From NCBI GenBank assembly GCA_035291645.1, contig DATDRQ010000200.1, positions 1-13,876 of the forward strand: a DNA stretch of 13,876 bases, given 5' to 3'. The position numbers and the translations under genes were made by a program. This stretch comes from DATDRQ01 sp035291645. GTDB taxonomy: Bacteria; Chloroflexota; Anaerolineae; Anaerolineales; UBA4823. The notes beneath the pieces are model-generated. The model saw only the letters and a program-made list of their open reading frames with translations. It had not been told where the DNA came from and made no database searches. The first letter of the stretch is position 1; each line of letters starts with the position of its first letter. Below are positions 6,592 to 13,876 of this stretch, in pieces.

Positions 6592-7737
6592 CTACAACCC
6601 GGACAGCGCGTGCTCCAGGTCCTCCAGCAGGTCGTCGATGTGTTCCAGGCCGACCGACAGGCGCACCAGCCCAGGGTCGACCGCCAGGGGTGATTCAGCC
6701 GTGGAGGCGTGTGTCATGGCAGCCGGTACCTCGATTAACGATTCTACCCCGCCCAGCGATTCCGCCAGGGTGAACAGGCGGGTGCCCTCGGCCGCCCGGC
6801 GCGCCGCCCCTGCCCCGCCCCTCAGCACGAACGAGAGCATGCCTCCGCCATTCAGCATCTGCCGCCTGGCGGTTTGCTCCTGGGGATGGGAGGGGTGGAA
6901 GGGGTACAGCACCCGCGCGATGGCCGGGTGGCCCGCCAGGAACTCGGCCAGAGCGGCCGCGTTCCCGGCGTGGCGGTCCATGCGCACCGGCAGGGTCTTG
7001 AGCCCGCGCAGCACCAGGAAGCAGTCCAGCGGACCGGGCACCGCCCCGACCGCGTTCTGCAGGAAAGCCAGCCGGTCGCGCAGAGCGGGATCGCGCCCGA
7101 CCAGCGCCCCGCCCACCACGTCCGAGTGCCCGCCCAGGTACTTGGTGGTCGAATGCACGGCGATATCCGCGCCCAGCTCGAGTGGGCGCTGCAGGTAGGG
7201 GGTGGCGAAGGTGTTGTCGACCGCCAGAAGGGGCGGCTGGGGCCGGTCTTTCACCAGCGCCACCACGCCGCGCACATCCGTAACGTTGAGCAGCGGGTTG
7301 CTGGGCGTCTCCAGCCAGACCAGGCGCGTCGTGAGGCGCAGGGCGGCCGCCACCTCTCTCAAATCGGTGGTATCCACATAGGTGAATTCCAACCCGTAGC
7401 GGCGGAACTCCTTATCGAACAGGCGGAAGGTGCCGCCGTAGACGTCGTCCCCCGCCAGAACGTGGTCGCCGGGAGATAGCAGGCGCAGCACGGCGTCCGT
7501 GGCCGCCATACCGGAGGCGAAGGCCAGCCCAAACCCTCCGCCCTCCAGCTCTGCCAGGCAGGCTTCCAGGGCGGTCCGGGTCGGGTTGCCGGTGCGCGAG
7601 TACTCGTACCCCTGGTGGCGCCCCACCCCCTGCTGGGCGTAGGTCGAGGTCTGGTAGATGGGGGTCATCACCGCGCCGGTGGATGGGTCCGGCTGCTGCC
7701 CGGCGTGGATCGCCAGGGTCTCAAAGCGAGAGGACAT
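6592..7737 (-). CDS. Cystathionine gamma-synthase/gamma-lyase family PLP enzyme
   Basis: 381 residues from ATG 7737, chosen over an upstream in-frame start at 7980 because AAGGAG lies about 8 bases upstream, family homology begins at SSRFETLAIHAG, and the family length is about 380. The enzyme handles sulfur amino acids in the cytosol: making cystathionine from activated homoserine, or splitting it to cysteine. Visible: HAGQQPDPSTGAVMTPIYQTS (11-31), YEYSRTGNPTR (44-54), cofactor ring-stacking Tyr100 in DDVYGGT, SNPLL and DNTFATPYLQ (174-183), PLP lysine Lys199 in HSTTKYLGGHSDV, and ESLGGVESLIEVPAAMTHAS (326-345). Glu336 sits where several homologues have Ser, so I do not choose between synthase and lyase. 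It is the first gene of a minus-strand run with the hydrolase. A long imperfect hairpin lies in its leader. Confidence 0.92.
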   Translation of the reverse strand: MSSRFETLAIHAGQQPDPSTGAVMTPIYQTSTYAQQGVGRHQGYEYSRTGNPTRTALEACLAELEGGGFGLAFASGMAATDAVLRLLSPGDHVLAGDDVYGGTFRLFDKEFRRYGLEFTYVDTTDLREVAAALRLTTRLVWLETPSNPLLNVTDVRGVVALVKDRPQPPLLAVDNTFATPYLQRPLELGADIAVHSTTKYLGGHSDVVGGALVGRDPALRDRLAFLQNAVGAVPGPLDCFLVLRGLKTLPVRMDRHAGNAAALAEFLAGHPAIARVLYPFHPSHPQEQTARRQMLNGGGMLSFVLRGGAGAARRAAEGTRLFTLAESLGGVESLIEVPAAMTHASTAESPLAVDPGLVRLSVGLEHIDDLLEDLEHALSGL

Positions 7738-7763
7738 TGGGATGCTCCTTGGATCTTTAATCA

Positions 7764-7816
7764 GTACTGAGTAATCCGTAAGGGTGGTGGATACTCGATC
7801 ACGGATTACTCTGTAC
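7764..7816. promoter_or_regulatory. 16-bp near-perfect inverted repeat in the leader of the PLP enzyme gene
   Basis: 7764-7779 (GTACTGAGTAATCCGT) and 7801-7816 (ACGGATTACTCTGTAC) are complementary except one position, around a 21-base loop. It lies 27-79 bases upstream of the ATG at 7737. It could be a leader attenuator or operator for sulfur-amino-acid control, or another repeat element. It does not match a SAM riboswitch I know. Confidence 0.5.
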
Positions 7817-7895
7817 GCATTATTCGGTGTGATTCTAGCCTCAAGCCAGTCGGAGGGCAAGCCTCCCTGAGCGGCTCCCCCGAAAAGTCCTCGGT

Positions 7896-7901
7896 TATAA
7901 T
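7896..7901 (+). promoter_or_regulatory. Possible -10 box upstream of the 141-residue gene
   Basis: A perfect TATAAT lies 110 bases before the ATG at 8012, preceded by no good TTGACA-like hexamer at the right distance. An extended or activator-dependent promoter is possible; chance is also possible. Confidence 0.2.
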
Positions 7902-8011
7902 GATCGGAGCAGAGCGTGCCCCAATTTATTTGCCATACAGAGCGAAGCGAAGCCTCTCTCCGGTAATCGGGCAGACCCATCGCTGCGCCAGGTTGACCAG
8001 AAGGCCCCTAT

Positions 8012-8437
8012 ATGGATATTTTCTTCCAAGACCCGAGCGACATCCCTTTGCCTCCCGAGGAAGTGCGCATCCGCCAGCTGCTTGCCGCGCCCTGGCCCGA
8101 CAACCGGCGGGTGCGTGTGGTGCTGGAGATCACCCCTTTCCAGAAGCGCCCCAACGGCGAGGTCCGCATCCTCGACAGCCTGGGCGAGGAAGTGGCTGCC
8201 CTCTCGATCGTCGAAGCCCTCGATCCGAACATGGAATTCACCCTGCACCTGCGCGCCCCCGAGACCGCCGGCCGCTACACCGCCACCGCCGTTATCTATT
8301 ACTATGAAGAGCAGGACCCAGAGCCTGCGCAGGTCGACCCGGGCTCGGATCGGCCTTACCACCTGCCGGAGGGCGTCCACGTGGTCGACAGCGCGGAAGT
8401 GACGTTTGAAATCGAACACCTCTCCGAGCAGGCTTGA
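8012..8437 (+). CDS. Small conserved-looking beta-rich protein of unknown function
   Basis: 141 residues with no signal peptide, lipobox or membrane segment. I do not recognise the family. Alternating hydrophobic strands (RVRVVLEITPF, EFTLHLRAPE, RYTATAVIYYYEE, AEVTFEIEHL) suggest an Ig-like or C2-like beta sandwich. The protein is acidic overall. AGAAGG 8-13 bases before the ATG could be the ribosome binding site. It stands alone: divergent from the PLP enzyme upstream and followed by an IS3 remnant. GC-rich third codon positions support a real gene. Function is unknown. Confidence 0.7.
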   Translation: MDIFFQDPSDIPLPPEEVRIRQLLAAPWPDNRRVRVVLEITPFQKRPNGEVRILDSLGEEVAALSIVEALDPNMEFTLHLRAPETAGRYTATAVIYYYEEQDPEPAQVDPGSDRPYHLPEGVHVVDSAEVTFEIEHLSEQA

Positions 8438-8550
8438 ACCGGAAAACATTCGGACGCCAGGCGACCGTCGAGAATAATCCTCCAGGGAGGAGACAAACAC
8501 CCGGAGGGGTCGAGTTTGAGGCTTTTTTGGTGATAAATACCACCTGCCGG
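8438..8550. other. Repeat-like debris between the 141-residue gene and the IS3 remnant
   Basis: Contains CCTCC-AGG-GAGG (a small stem near 8479-8489) and AAACACCCGGAGGGGTCGAG, which loosely resembles the inner arm of the 2409-2534 element (AAACCCGAAGGGTCTGAG). A T-run (8523-8528) follows. It may be a degenerate copy of that repeat, or a terminator for the gene ending at 8437. Confidence 0.3.
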
Positions 8551-8673
8551 TTTGGCCATTTCATCGAGGATGTCTACATGACCGAACGCATCCATTCATC
8601 GTTGGGATACTTGACGCCAGCGGAGTTCGAGGCAGGCTGGCAGTTGTCCCAGTTGGAGACAGGCACCTCCTAA
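8551..8673 (+). pseudogene. IS3-family transposase (OrfB) C-terminal remnant
   Basis: The last ~40 codons of an IS3-type transposase: FIEDVYMTERIHSSLGYLTP followed by AEFEAGW, matching the family's highly conserved C-terminus. An in-frame ATG-like start exists far upstream (8434), but that part is unrelated intergenic DNA. The DDE core is absent, so this is a relic. The right terminal repeat of the IS lies just after the stop. It shows that an IS3 element once inserted here and was mostly deleted. Confidence 0.8.
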
Positions 8674-8687
8674 GCGGAGCCGTTTTT

Positions 8688-8712
8688 TGTCCAACTTTTT
8701 GGGTCCACTTCA
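8688..8712 (+). mobile_element. Right terminal inverted repeat of an IS3-family element
   Basis: TGTCCAACTTTTTGGGTCCA followed by CTTCA (8688-8712) has the look of IS3-group ends, and sits directly after the transposase remnant's stop. No matching left end was found nearby, consistent with deletion of the rest. Confidence 0.65.
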
Positions 8713-8942
8713 CACAAATTATCCACCCATCAGATGTAATTTATCAGAATAGGGTCTGACAGCCATCATTTCGGTTACTAGGCTGGAGAAGCCAGCCAGA
8801 ATTACAGATCTGTTAAGTTGCCCGTCCCTTCTGTGTAACATAATCGAAGATACAACGTTATCAACGGCAGGGGCCACGATTGCCGATCTGTAAGGCTCTC
8901 TTCACCCTGCCGATGATAGACTAATAACCTATCCGAAAATAC

Positions 8943-8987
8943 AGGGGATTAGGTGTTATGTACGCACGATGCCAGCATAACTCCCCT
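8943..8987 (+). promoter_or_regulatory. Bulged hairpin in the leader of the propeller gene
   Basis: AGGGGA (8943-8948) pairs with TCCCCT (8982-8987), and GTTATG (8955-8960) pairs with CATAAC (8976-8981), with a 6-base bulge on the 5' side and a 15-base loop. A TTTTTT run follows at 8997-9002, 10 bases downstream. It could be an attenuator-like leader structure; I know no matching riboswitch class. Confidence 0.3.
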
Positions 8988-9050
8988 CCCTGATCCTTTT
9001 TTCGGGTAGCTACCAATGTTGCTCATTAGGAAGATACTGAAGGGCTAACC

Positions 9051-10925
9051 ATGCCGGAAGAAGCCGAACCAGAGTTCTCTCAGCCTACAGACCGGAAAAT
9101 AAGCCTTACCAGCCGCTCCACGATCCTGTTGGCGGTCGGGCTGCTGTCCCTGGTCAGCCTGGTTTCACGCCCGTTCTCCCGCCAGCCGGACCAGGCGCTC
9201 GGCGCGCAGGTTTCCACGCCTTCCCCGACCAGCTTGCCGCCGACGAGCACCCGTACCGTAGCTCCCTCGCCGACCAACCCGCCGGCAGTTCCCGCTCTCC
9301 CTACACCGACCCCCTTCTTCCAGACCCCGCTCAGCCAGGGGATGATCTTCCTGGCGATCGACGAAGCCGGCTACTCCCACCTGTTTGCCTACCAGCCCCT
9401 CAGCCTGCCCTTCACCCGCCTGACCTACGGCCCCTGGGATGACATTACCCCGGCGCTCAGCCCGGATGGCGAGCGGCTGGCCTTCGCTTCGAACCGCGAC
9501 GGGCAGTGGGACCTTTATATATTGGAATTGCACACCGGTCAGGTGGCGCGCCTGACGGACACCCCGCAGTACGACGCGGCCCCCTCCTGGTCGCCGGACG
9601 GCCTGTACCTGGCTTACGAAACCTACCAGGACAACCTGGAGGTGATGATCCGCCCGGTCAACGGTGAACAGCCGCCGGTATCCCTGAGCGAGCACCCGGC
9701 GGCCGATTTCTCCCCTACCTGGTCGCCGGACGGGCGCAAGATCGCCTTCATCTCCACCCGCAATGGCGGCCGCAGCGGCGAGCGCGAGGTCTGGCTGGCT
9801 GACCTGGATAAGATCGAGGATCAGCGTTTCCGCAACTTGAGCCAGGACCTTCAGGCAGACGAAGCCTACCCGGACTGGTCCCCGGACGGGAGGCGCCTGG
9901 CGTGGGCCAGCCAAACCGGCGGCCTGCACCAGATCGTTGTTTGGGAGCAGGCCGGCGGCTCGCGCCTGGCCGGGGGCGGGGACCGGCCCGTCTGGAGCCC
10001 GGACGGGAGCAGCCTGCTGACCACCCTGCTGGAGCCCAACCGGACCCTGCTGACTGCCTACAAAACCTCCGACGCGCTGCTCGACCTGCCCCCCCTGATC
10101 GCTCCCGGAGTGGTAGGAGGGTTGGATTGGGGAAAAGCAGACCTTCCCGAACCGCTCCCGGAGCCGCTGGCGCAGTCCGCGCGGGCTGAACCCGAGCGCC
10201 CCTGGCAGCCGGCTTTTACCACTTTAGATGACATCCCCAATGGGCGCCAGCGTCTGGCCTCTCTGGCAGGCGGACACGCCCCCTACCCTGCCCTTCACGA
10301 CCAGGTGGATGAAGCCTTCATCGCCCTTAGGGATAAGGCCCCGCAGGCGGCCGGCTGGGACTTCCTCGGTTCGCTCGAAAACGCCTACGTGCCGCTCACC
10401 GCGCCGCTCTCCCCGGGCATGGGCCAGGATTGGTTGTACACCGGTCGGGCCTTCGCATTTAACACGCTGCCGGTCACCGCCGGCTGGGTGGTGGTGGCGC
10501 CAGAGCAGTTCGGGATAGAGACGTACTGGCGGGTTTACCTGCGCGCCCGCTACCAGGACGGCACCCAGGGTCATCCTTTGTTCACTCGCCCATGGGATTT
10601 CGACGCCCGATACGCCAACAACCCTACCCTGTACGAACACGGCGGCGACCTGACTGGTGAGATACCTCCCGGCTACTGGGTGGACTTCACAGCCCTGGCG
10701 GCAGCTTACGGCTGGGAACGGCTGCCGGCTCTGCCAGACTGGCGCTCGGCCTACCCCGCGGCGCGTTTCAACGAGTTCGTCATGGATGGCGGGCTGAGCT
10801 GGCAGGCAGCCATGCTGGAGCTTTACCCCCCGGAAGCCCTGCTCACCCCTACCGCCGTCCTGCCGCCCACCATGACCCCCACGCGCACCCCCAGCTGGCC
10901 GCGCGCCACCCCCGCCCCACCCTGA
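9051..10925 (+). CDS. Membrane-anchored TolB-like beta-propeller protein with unknown C-terminal domain
   Basis: 624 residues. Residues 23-40 form one membrane anchor (LLAVGLLSLVSLV), so the bulk is outside the cytoplasm. A Pro/Thr/Ser stalk follows (52-90). Residues about 97-330 hold WD40-like PD40 repeats of a TolB-type propeller, with SPDG at 137, 181, 225, 277 and 316 and typical ERLAFASNRDGQWDLY phrases. Residues about 380-600 form a second domain I do not recognise, with many aromatics (ENAYVPLT, TYWRVYLRARYQDG, WDFDARYANNPTLYEHGGDL, YGWERLP). The C-terminus is again Pro/Thr rich. GAAGGG stands about 7-12 bases before the ATG. The M23 peptidase starts 23 bp downstream, so they are probably an operon at the cell surface; a role as scaffold or wall-binding partner is inference. 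Confidence 0.8.
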   Translation: MPEEAEPEFSQPTDRKISLTSRSTILLAVGLLSLVSLVSRPFSRQPDQALGAQVSTPSPTSLPPTSTRTVAPSPTNPPAVPALPTPTPFFQTPLSQGMIFLAIDEAGYSHLFAYQPLSLPFTRLTYGPWDDITPALSPDGERLAFASNRDGQWDLYILELHTGQVARLTDTPQYDAAPSWSPDGLYLAYETYQDNLEVMIRPVNGEQPPVSLSEHPAADFSPTWSPDGRKIAFISTRNGGRSGEREVWLADLDKIEDQRFRNLSQDLQADEAYPDWSPDGRRLAWASQTGGLHQIVVWEQAGGSRLAGGGDRPVWSPDGSSLLTTLLEPNRTLLTAYKTSDALLDLPPLIAPGVVGGLDWGKADLPEPLPEPLAQSARAEPERPWQPAFTTLDDIPNGRQRLASLAGGHAPYPALHDQVDEAFIALRDKAPQAAGWDFLGSLENAYVPLTAPLSPGMGQDWLYTGRAFAFNTLPVTAGWVVVAPEQFGIETYWRVYLRARYQDGTQGHPLFTRPWDFDARYANNPTLYEHGGDLTGEIPPGYWVDFTALAAAYGWERLPALPDWRSAYPAARFNEFVMDGGLSWQAAMLELYPPEALLTPTAVLPPTMTPTRTPSWPRATPAPP

Positions 10926-10948
10926 TCGTAGAACGAACTGACCTGGCC

Positions 10949-12088
10949 ATGCAACTCCGCAGTCGCACTCGCATCGCCCTCAGTTCCGGCCTCACTCTCG
11001 GGCTGCTCTGGCTGCTTTCCGCCTACCAGACGACTACCACGCCGGCTTCCCCTTCGAAAATCACAGCCTCGACGCCCAGTGCGATCGGCACGCGGCAGGT
11101 TGCCCCTACGCCTACCCCACTCCTGGTTTTAGAGACCAACCAGGTGCTAAATCCTGAGCCTAAACAGGACACCCGGCTACAACAGGCAGCCAAACCGCTC
11201 GAGCTGATCTTCCCTGCCCCTGCAGCAGCCCCGGTGCGCGCCTGGCGGCCGGCCCTGTACCCGCTGCCCTGGGCGCTGACCCCCTACGACCATTTCTACT
11301 TCGCCCGCCCGGTCGCCGCCGACCAGATCAGCTCGCCTTGGGCCGATTACCGCTACGGTGGGGTTTTCTACGAGGACATCGTCCATGCCGGCATAGACAT
11401 CCCGGCTGAACCCGGCACTCCGGTCCTGGCAACCGGACCCGGCAAGGTGACCTGGGCTGGCTACGGATTCTTCTCCGGCGAGAAGGACGATAAGACCGAT
11501 CCGTACGGCATGGCGGTCTTCATCCGCCACGATTTCGGCTACCAGGGCCAAAAACTCTACACCCTGTATGCCCACATGGACCGGGTGGACGTGATCCCGG
11601 GACAGCACGTCGAGACCGGGCAGGCCTTGGGTCTGAGCGGGCAGACCGGCAAGGTCTCCGGCCCGCACCTGCACTTCGAGGTGCGCCTGGAGCAGGACGG
11701 CTTCTTCGCCAGCCGTAACCCGGAGCTGTGGCTGGTGCCTCCCCAAGGCTGGGGCGTGCTCTCCGGCAGGGTCATGAACTCCGGAGGCAGATGGTTGCTG
11801 GGACAGCTGGTAGAAGTCCACGCGCCCGAAAGCGAGCAGGTTTGGAAAGCCTTCTCCTACGGGGACGGAAAAGTACCCTCGGACGAGTATTACCAGGAAA
11901 ACCTGGTGATTAGCGACATCCCAGCAGGGAAATACACGTTGCAGATCAACTACCTGGCCAAGATCTACCGCCTGGAGATCGAGATCCAGCCGGGCCGGGT
12001 TACCACGTTCTCCTTTCGCGGGCGCAGCGGCTTCGTTACCGAGCCGCTGCCGGAACCTGGCCAGGAGTTTGTTCCGCCTTCCCCTTGA
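10949..12088 (+). CDS. M23-family (LytM) peptidase with N-terminal anchor and C-terminal beta domain
   Basis: 379 residues. A hydrophobic segment (10-25) acts as signal or anchor, then a Thr/Pro-rich stalk. Residues about 125-260 are an M23 metallopeptidase domain with the zinc and catalytic set intact: HAGID (His146, Asp150), YAHMD (His209) and PHLHFEV (His240, His242). Such enzymes cut peptide cross-links in peptidoglycan or other extracellular peptides. Residues about 268-365 look like a small beta sandwich of the carboxypeptidase-regulatory/Ig type (GVLSGRVMNSGGRWLLGQLV, DIPAGKYTLQINY). It follows the propeller gene by 23 bp and overlaps the -35 of the recA promoter at its stop. Whether it has a wall target in this lineage is uncertain, since some Chloroflexota have unusual envelopes. 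Confidence 0.88.
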   Translation: MQLRSRTRIALSSGLTLGLLWLLSAYQTTTTPASPSKITASTPSAIGTRQVAPTPTPLLVLETNQVLNPEPKQDTRLQQAAKPLELIFPAPAAAPVRAWRPALYPLPWALTPYDHFYFARPVAADQISSPWADYRYGGVFYEDIVHAGIDIPAEPGTPVLATGPGKVTWAGYGFFSGEKDDKTDPYGMAVFIRHDFGYQGQKLYTLYAHMDRVDVIPGQHVETGQALGLSGQTGKVSGPHLHFEVRLEQDGFFASRNPELWLVPPQGWGVLSGRVMNSGGRWLLGQLVEVHAPESEQVWKAFSYGDGKVPSDEYYQENLVISDIPAGKYTLQINYLAKIYRLEIEIQPGRVTTFSFRGRSGFVTEPLPEPGQEFVPPSP

Positions 12089-12112
12089 CATTCAGAACAT
12101 CTGTGCTAAACT
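12085..12112 (+). promoter_or_regulatory. Sigma-70 promoter for recA
   Basis: TTGACA (12085-12090, perfect -35) and TAAACT (12107-12112, -10 like) are 16 bases apart. The -35 overlaps the TGA of the M23 gene. It lies about 190 bases before the recA ATG, so a long leader is implied. A second TATAAT at 12156-12161 has no good -35. Confidence 0.6.
12095..12106. promoter_or_regulatory. Possible degenerate SOS (LexA) box in the recA promoter
   Basis: GAACATCTGTGC sits between the -35 and -10. It resembles the Gram-positive type GAACNNNNGTTC, with one mismatch (GTGC for GTTC). The position is what a LexA operator would have, but the match is imperfect and no lexA gene is in the window. Confidence 0.35.
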
Positions 12113-12208
12113 AAGGGGGAACGAATTCCTGTCCGAACTAGTGGGCTGTTCATAATATAATAGCCCGATAGACGAGTGATTCTTGTAAATACAGACTCCC
12201 CTGAGGAA

Positions 12209-12261
12209 GTCATTCTGAGGCGAGTGATTCTTCGCTTGCGTCCGCTCTCACTCTGAATGAC
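12209..12261. repeat. Palindromic repeat (GTCATTC...GAATGAC) in the recA leader
   Basis: GTCATTCTGAG at the left end pairs with CTCTGAATGAC at the right end apart from one central mismatch, around GCGAGTGATTCTTCGCTTGCG. I recall this GTCATTCTGAG type of repeat as a common intergenic element in several phyla. The word CGAGTGATTCTT also occurs just upstream at 12173-12184. It lies between the promoter and the AGGAG site, so it would form a hairpin in the recA transcript. Confidence 0.6.
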
Positions 12262-12306
12262 CCATTCGTTTTTCTCACCCAAAAATACAACAGGAGCAAC
12301 CTTAAA

Positions 12307-13401
<1,095 letters not shown>

Positions 13402-13428
13402 TCACCCAGGCAGGGGGAGGTGATCGAT

Positions 13429-13876
13429 TTGCACAGGTTCGGCGGGCTGGCTTCCCTGGCGCTGCTCCTGGCTGCCTGCGCGGGCCGCGCCGCCGCACCA
13501 TACGTCCCGCCAACCGGATTCCCGGTCCTGCCCGTCACACCGACGACGACCAGCACGCCCGGGGCAGCCCAGCCGGACCTGACCCCTCAGCCCAGCGCCA
13601 CGCAATCCTGCACCCAGGGATTGATCTACCTGGAAGACCTGAGCCTGCCCGACGGGACGCTCGTCTCACCGGGCGAGAGTCTGGACAAGCGCTGGCGGGT
13701 GGAGAACAGCGGCACCTGCAACTGGGACGAGAGCTACAGCATCGCCCTGGTCGCCGGGCCTGACCTGGGCGCGGCTGCCGACCAGGCCCTCTTCCCGGCG
13801 CGCAGCGGGAGCCAGGCCGAGCTGCGCATCCTGTTCACCGCCCCCCAGGAGCCGGGCACGTATCGCAGCGCCTGGC
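13429..13876 (+). CDS. Lipoprotein with NBR1-type Ig-like domain, 3' end outside window
   Basis: About 149 residues are visible and the frame is open to the edge. Start TTG 13429 is chosen because GGAGGTGATC (13415-13424), which fully complements the 16S tail, ends 4 bases before it; GTG 13420 lies inside that site. A lipoprotein signal ends in LAAC, so Cys17 is the lipidation site, then a Thr/Pro-rich stalk (about 25-58). From ~65 the sequence matches the Ig-like domain of NBR1: LPDGTLVSPGESLDKRWRVE, NSGTCNWDESY, and a late EPGTYRSAW. Such domains in Chloroflexota-type lipoproteins likely bind ligands or other surface proteins. It begins 27 bp after recA. Confidence 0.82.
   Translation, partial: MHRFGGLASLALLLAACAGRAAAPYVPPTGFPVLPVTPTTTSTPGAAQPDLTPQPSATQSCTQGLIYLEDLSLPDGTLVSPGESLDKRWRVENSGTCNWDESYSIALVAGPDLGAAADQALFPARSGSQAELRILFTAPQEPGTYRSAW

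Larger units (their letters stand above)
8674..9050. other. Intergenic leader region before the propeller gene
   Basis: About 375 bp with no gene. The first 40 bases are the IS3 end. The rest is less GC-rich than the coding DNA and contains an 8-bp stem CGGCAGGG/CCCTGCCG (8865-8872 and 8905-8912), a palindromic ACAGATCTGT near 8806-8815, and a two-part hairpin at 8943-8987. The promoter for the propeller-peptidase pair should lie here, but I cannot point to a convincing one. Confidence 0.5.

Noticed and set aside
7738..7980. N-terminal extension of the cystathionine enzyme (81 residues)
   Set aside because: The Shine-Dalgarno and family homology start at 7737, and the extension runs through an intergenic inverted repeat.
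8434..8550. Start of a 79-residue gene overlapping the end of the 141-residue gene
   Set aside because: Only the last ~40 codons match IS3 transposase; the upstream codons are unrelated repeat-like DNA.

Overview
The window reads as chromosomal DNA of a GC-rich, environmental bacterium, most likely Chloroflexota of the Anaerolineae type. This is inferred from protein style, not from a marker search. Supporting signs are extracytoplasmic proteins on Thr/Pro-rich 'TPTP' stalks, a TolB-like propeller, an NBR1-type Ig lipoprotein, a PadR/HAAS pair, a DUF385 (F420-type) reductase, and intergenic DNA full of small palindromic repeats. No rRNA, tRNA or CRISPR array was seen.

Left part (1-1882, minus strand): a two-gene unit, a deazaflavin/F420-type nitroreductase-family protein followed 7 bp later by a DEAD-box RNA helicase (deaD-like) that runs off the left edge. 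Positions 1883-2552 hold no convincing gene but several perfect hairpins. They include a MITE-like nested palindrome whose ends look like DnaA boxes.

Middle left (2553-4515, plus strand): an orphan IS5-type transposase N-terminal domain with no catalytic part, a 21-bp perfect hairpin, then a translationally coupled PadR regulator and HAAS-domain membrane protein. The conserved PadR N-terminus lies upstream of the first usual start codon, so its start may have been lost beside the mobile-element debris.

Middle (4521-7737, minus strand): a cystathionine gamma-synthase/lyase-type PLP enzyme, a monoacylglycerol-lipase-like alpha/beta hydrolase, and a lipoprotein ending in a Hint (hedgehog/intein) autoprocessing domain that lacks the C-terminal His-Asn needed for splicing. 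The lipoprotein is the most unusual gene here.

Right part (8012-13876, plus strand): a small beta-rich protein of unknown function, an IS3-family transposase remnant with one recognisable end, a long leader, then a likely operon of a membrane-anchored TolB-like propeller protein and an M23 peptidase. recA follows, with a sigma-70 promoter overlapping the M23 stop codon, a weak SOS-box-like site inside that promoter and a repeat hairpin in its leader. An NBR1-Ig lipoprotein begins after recA and is cut by the right edge. I see housekeeping genes mixed with lineage-specific cell-surface proteins and decayed mobile DNA. I do not see an obvious defence system or a biosynthetic cluster.
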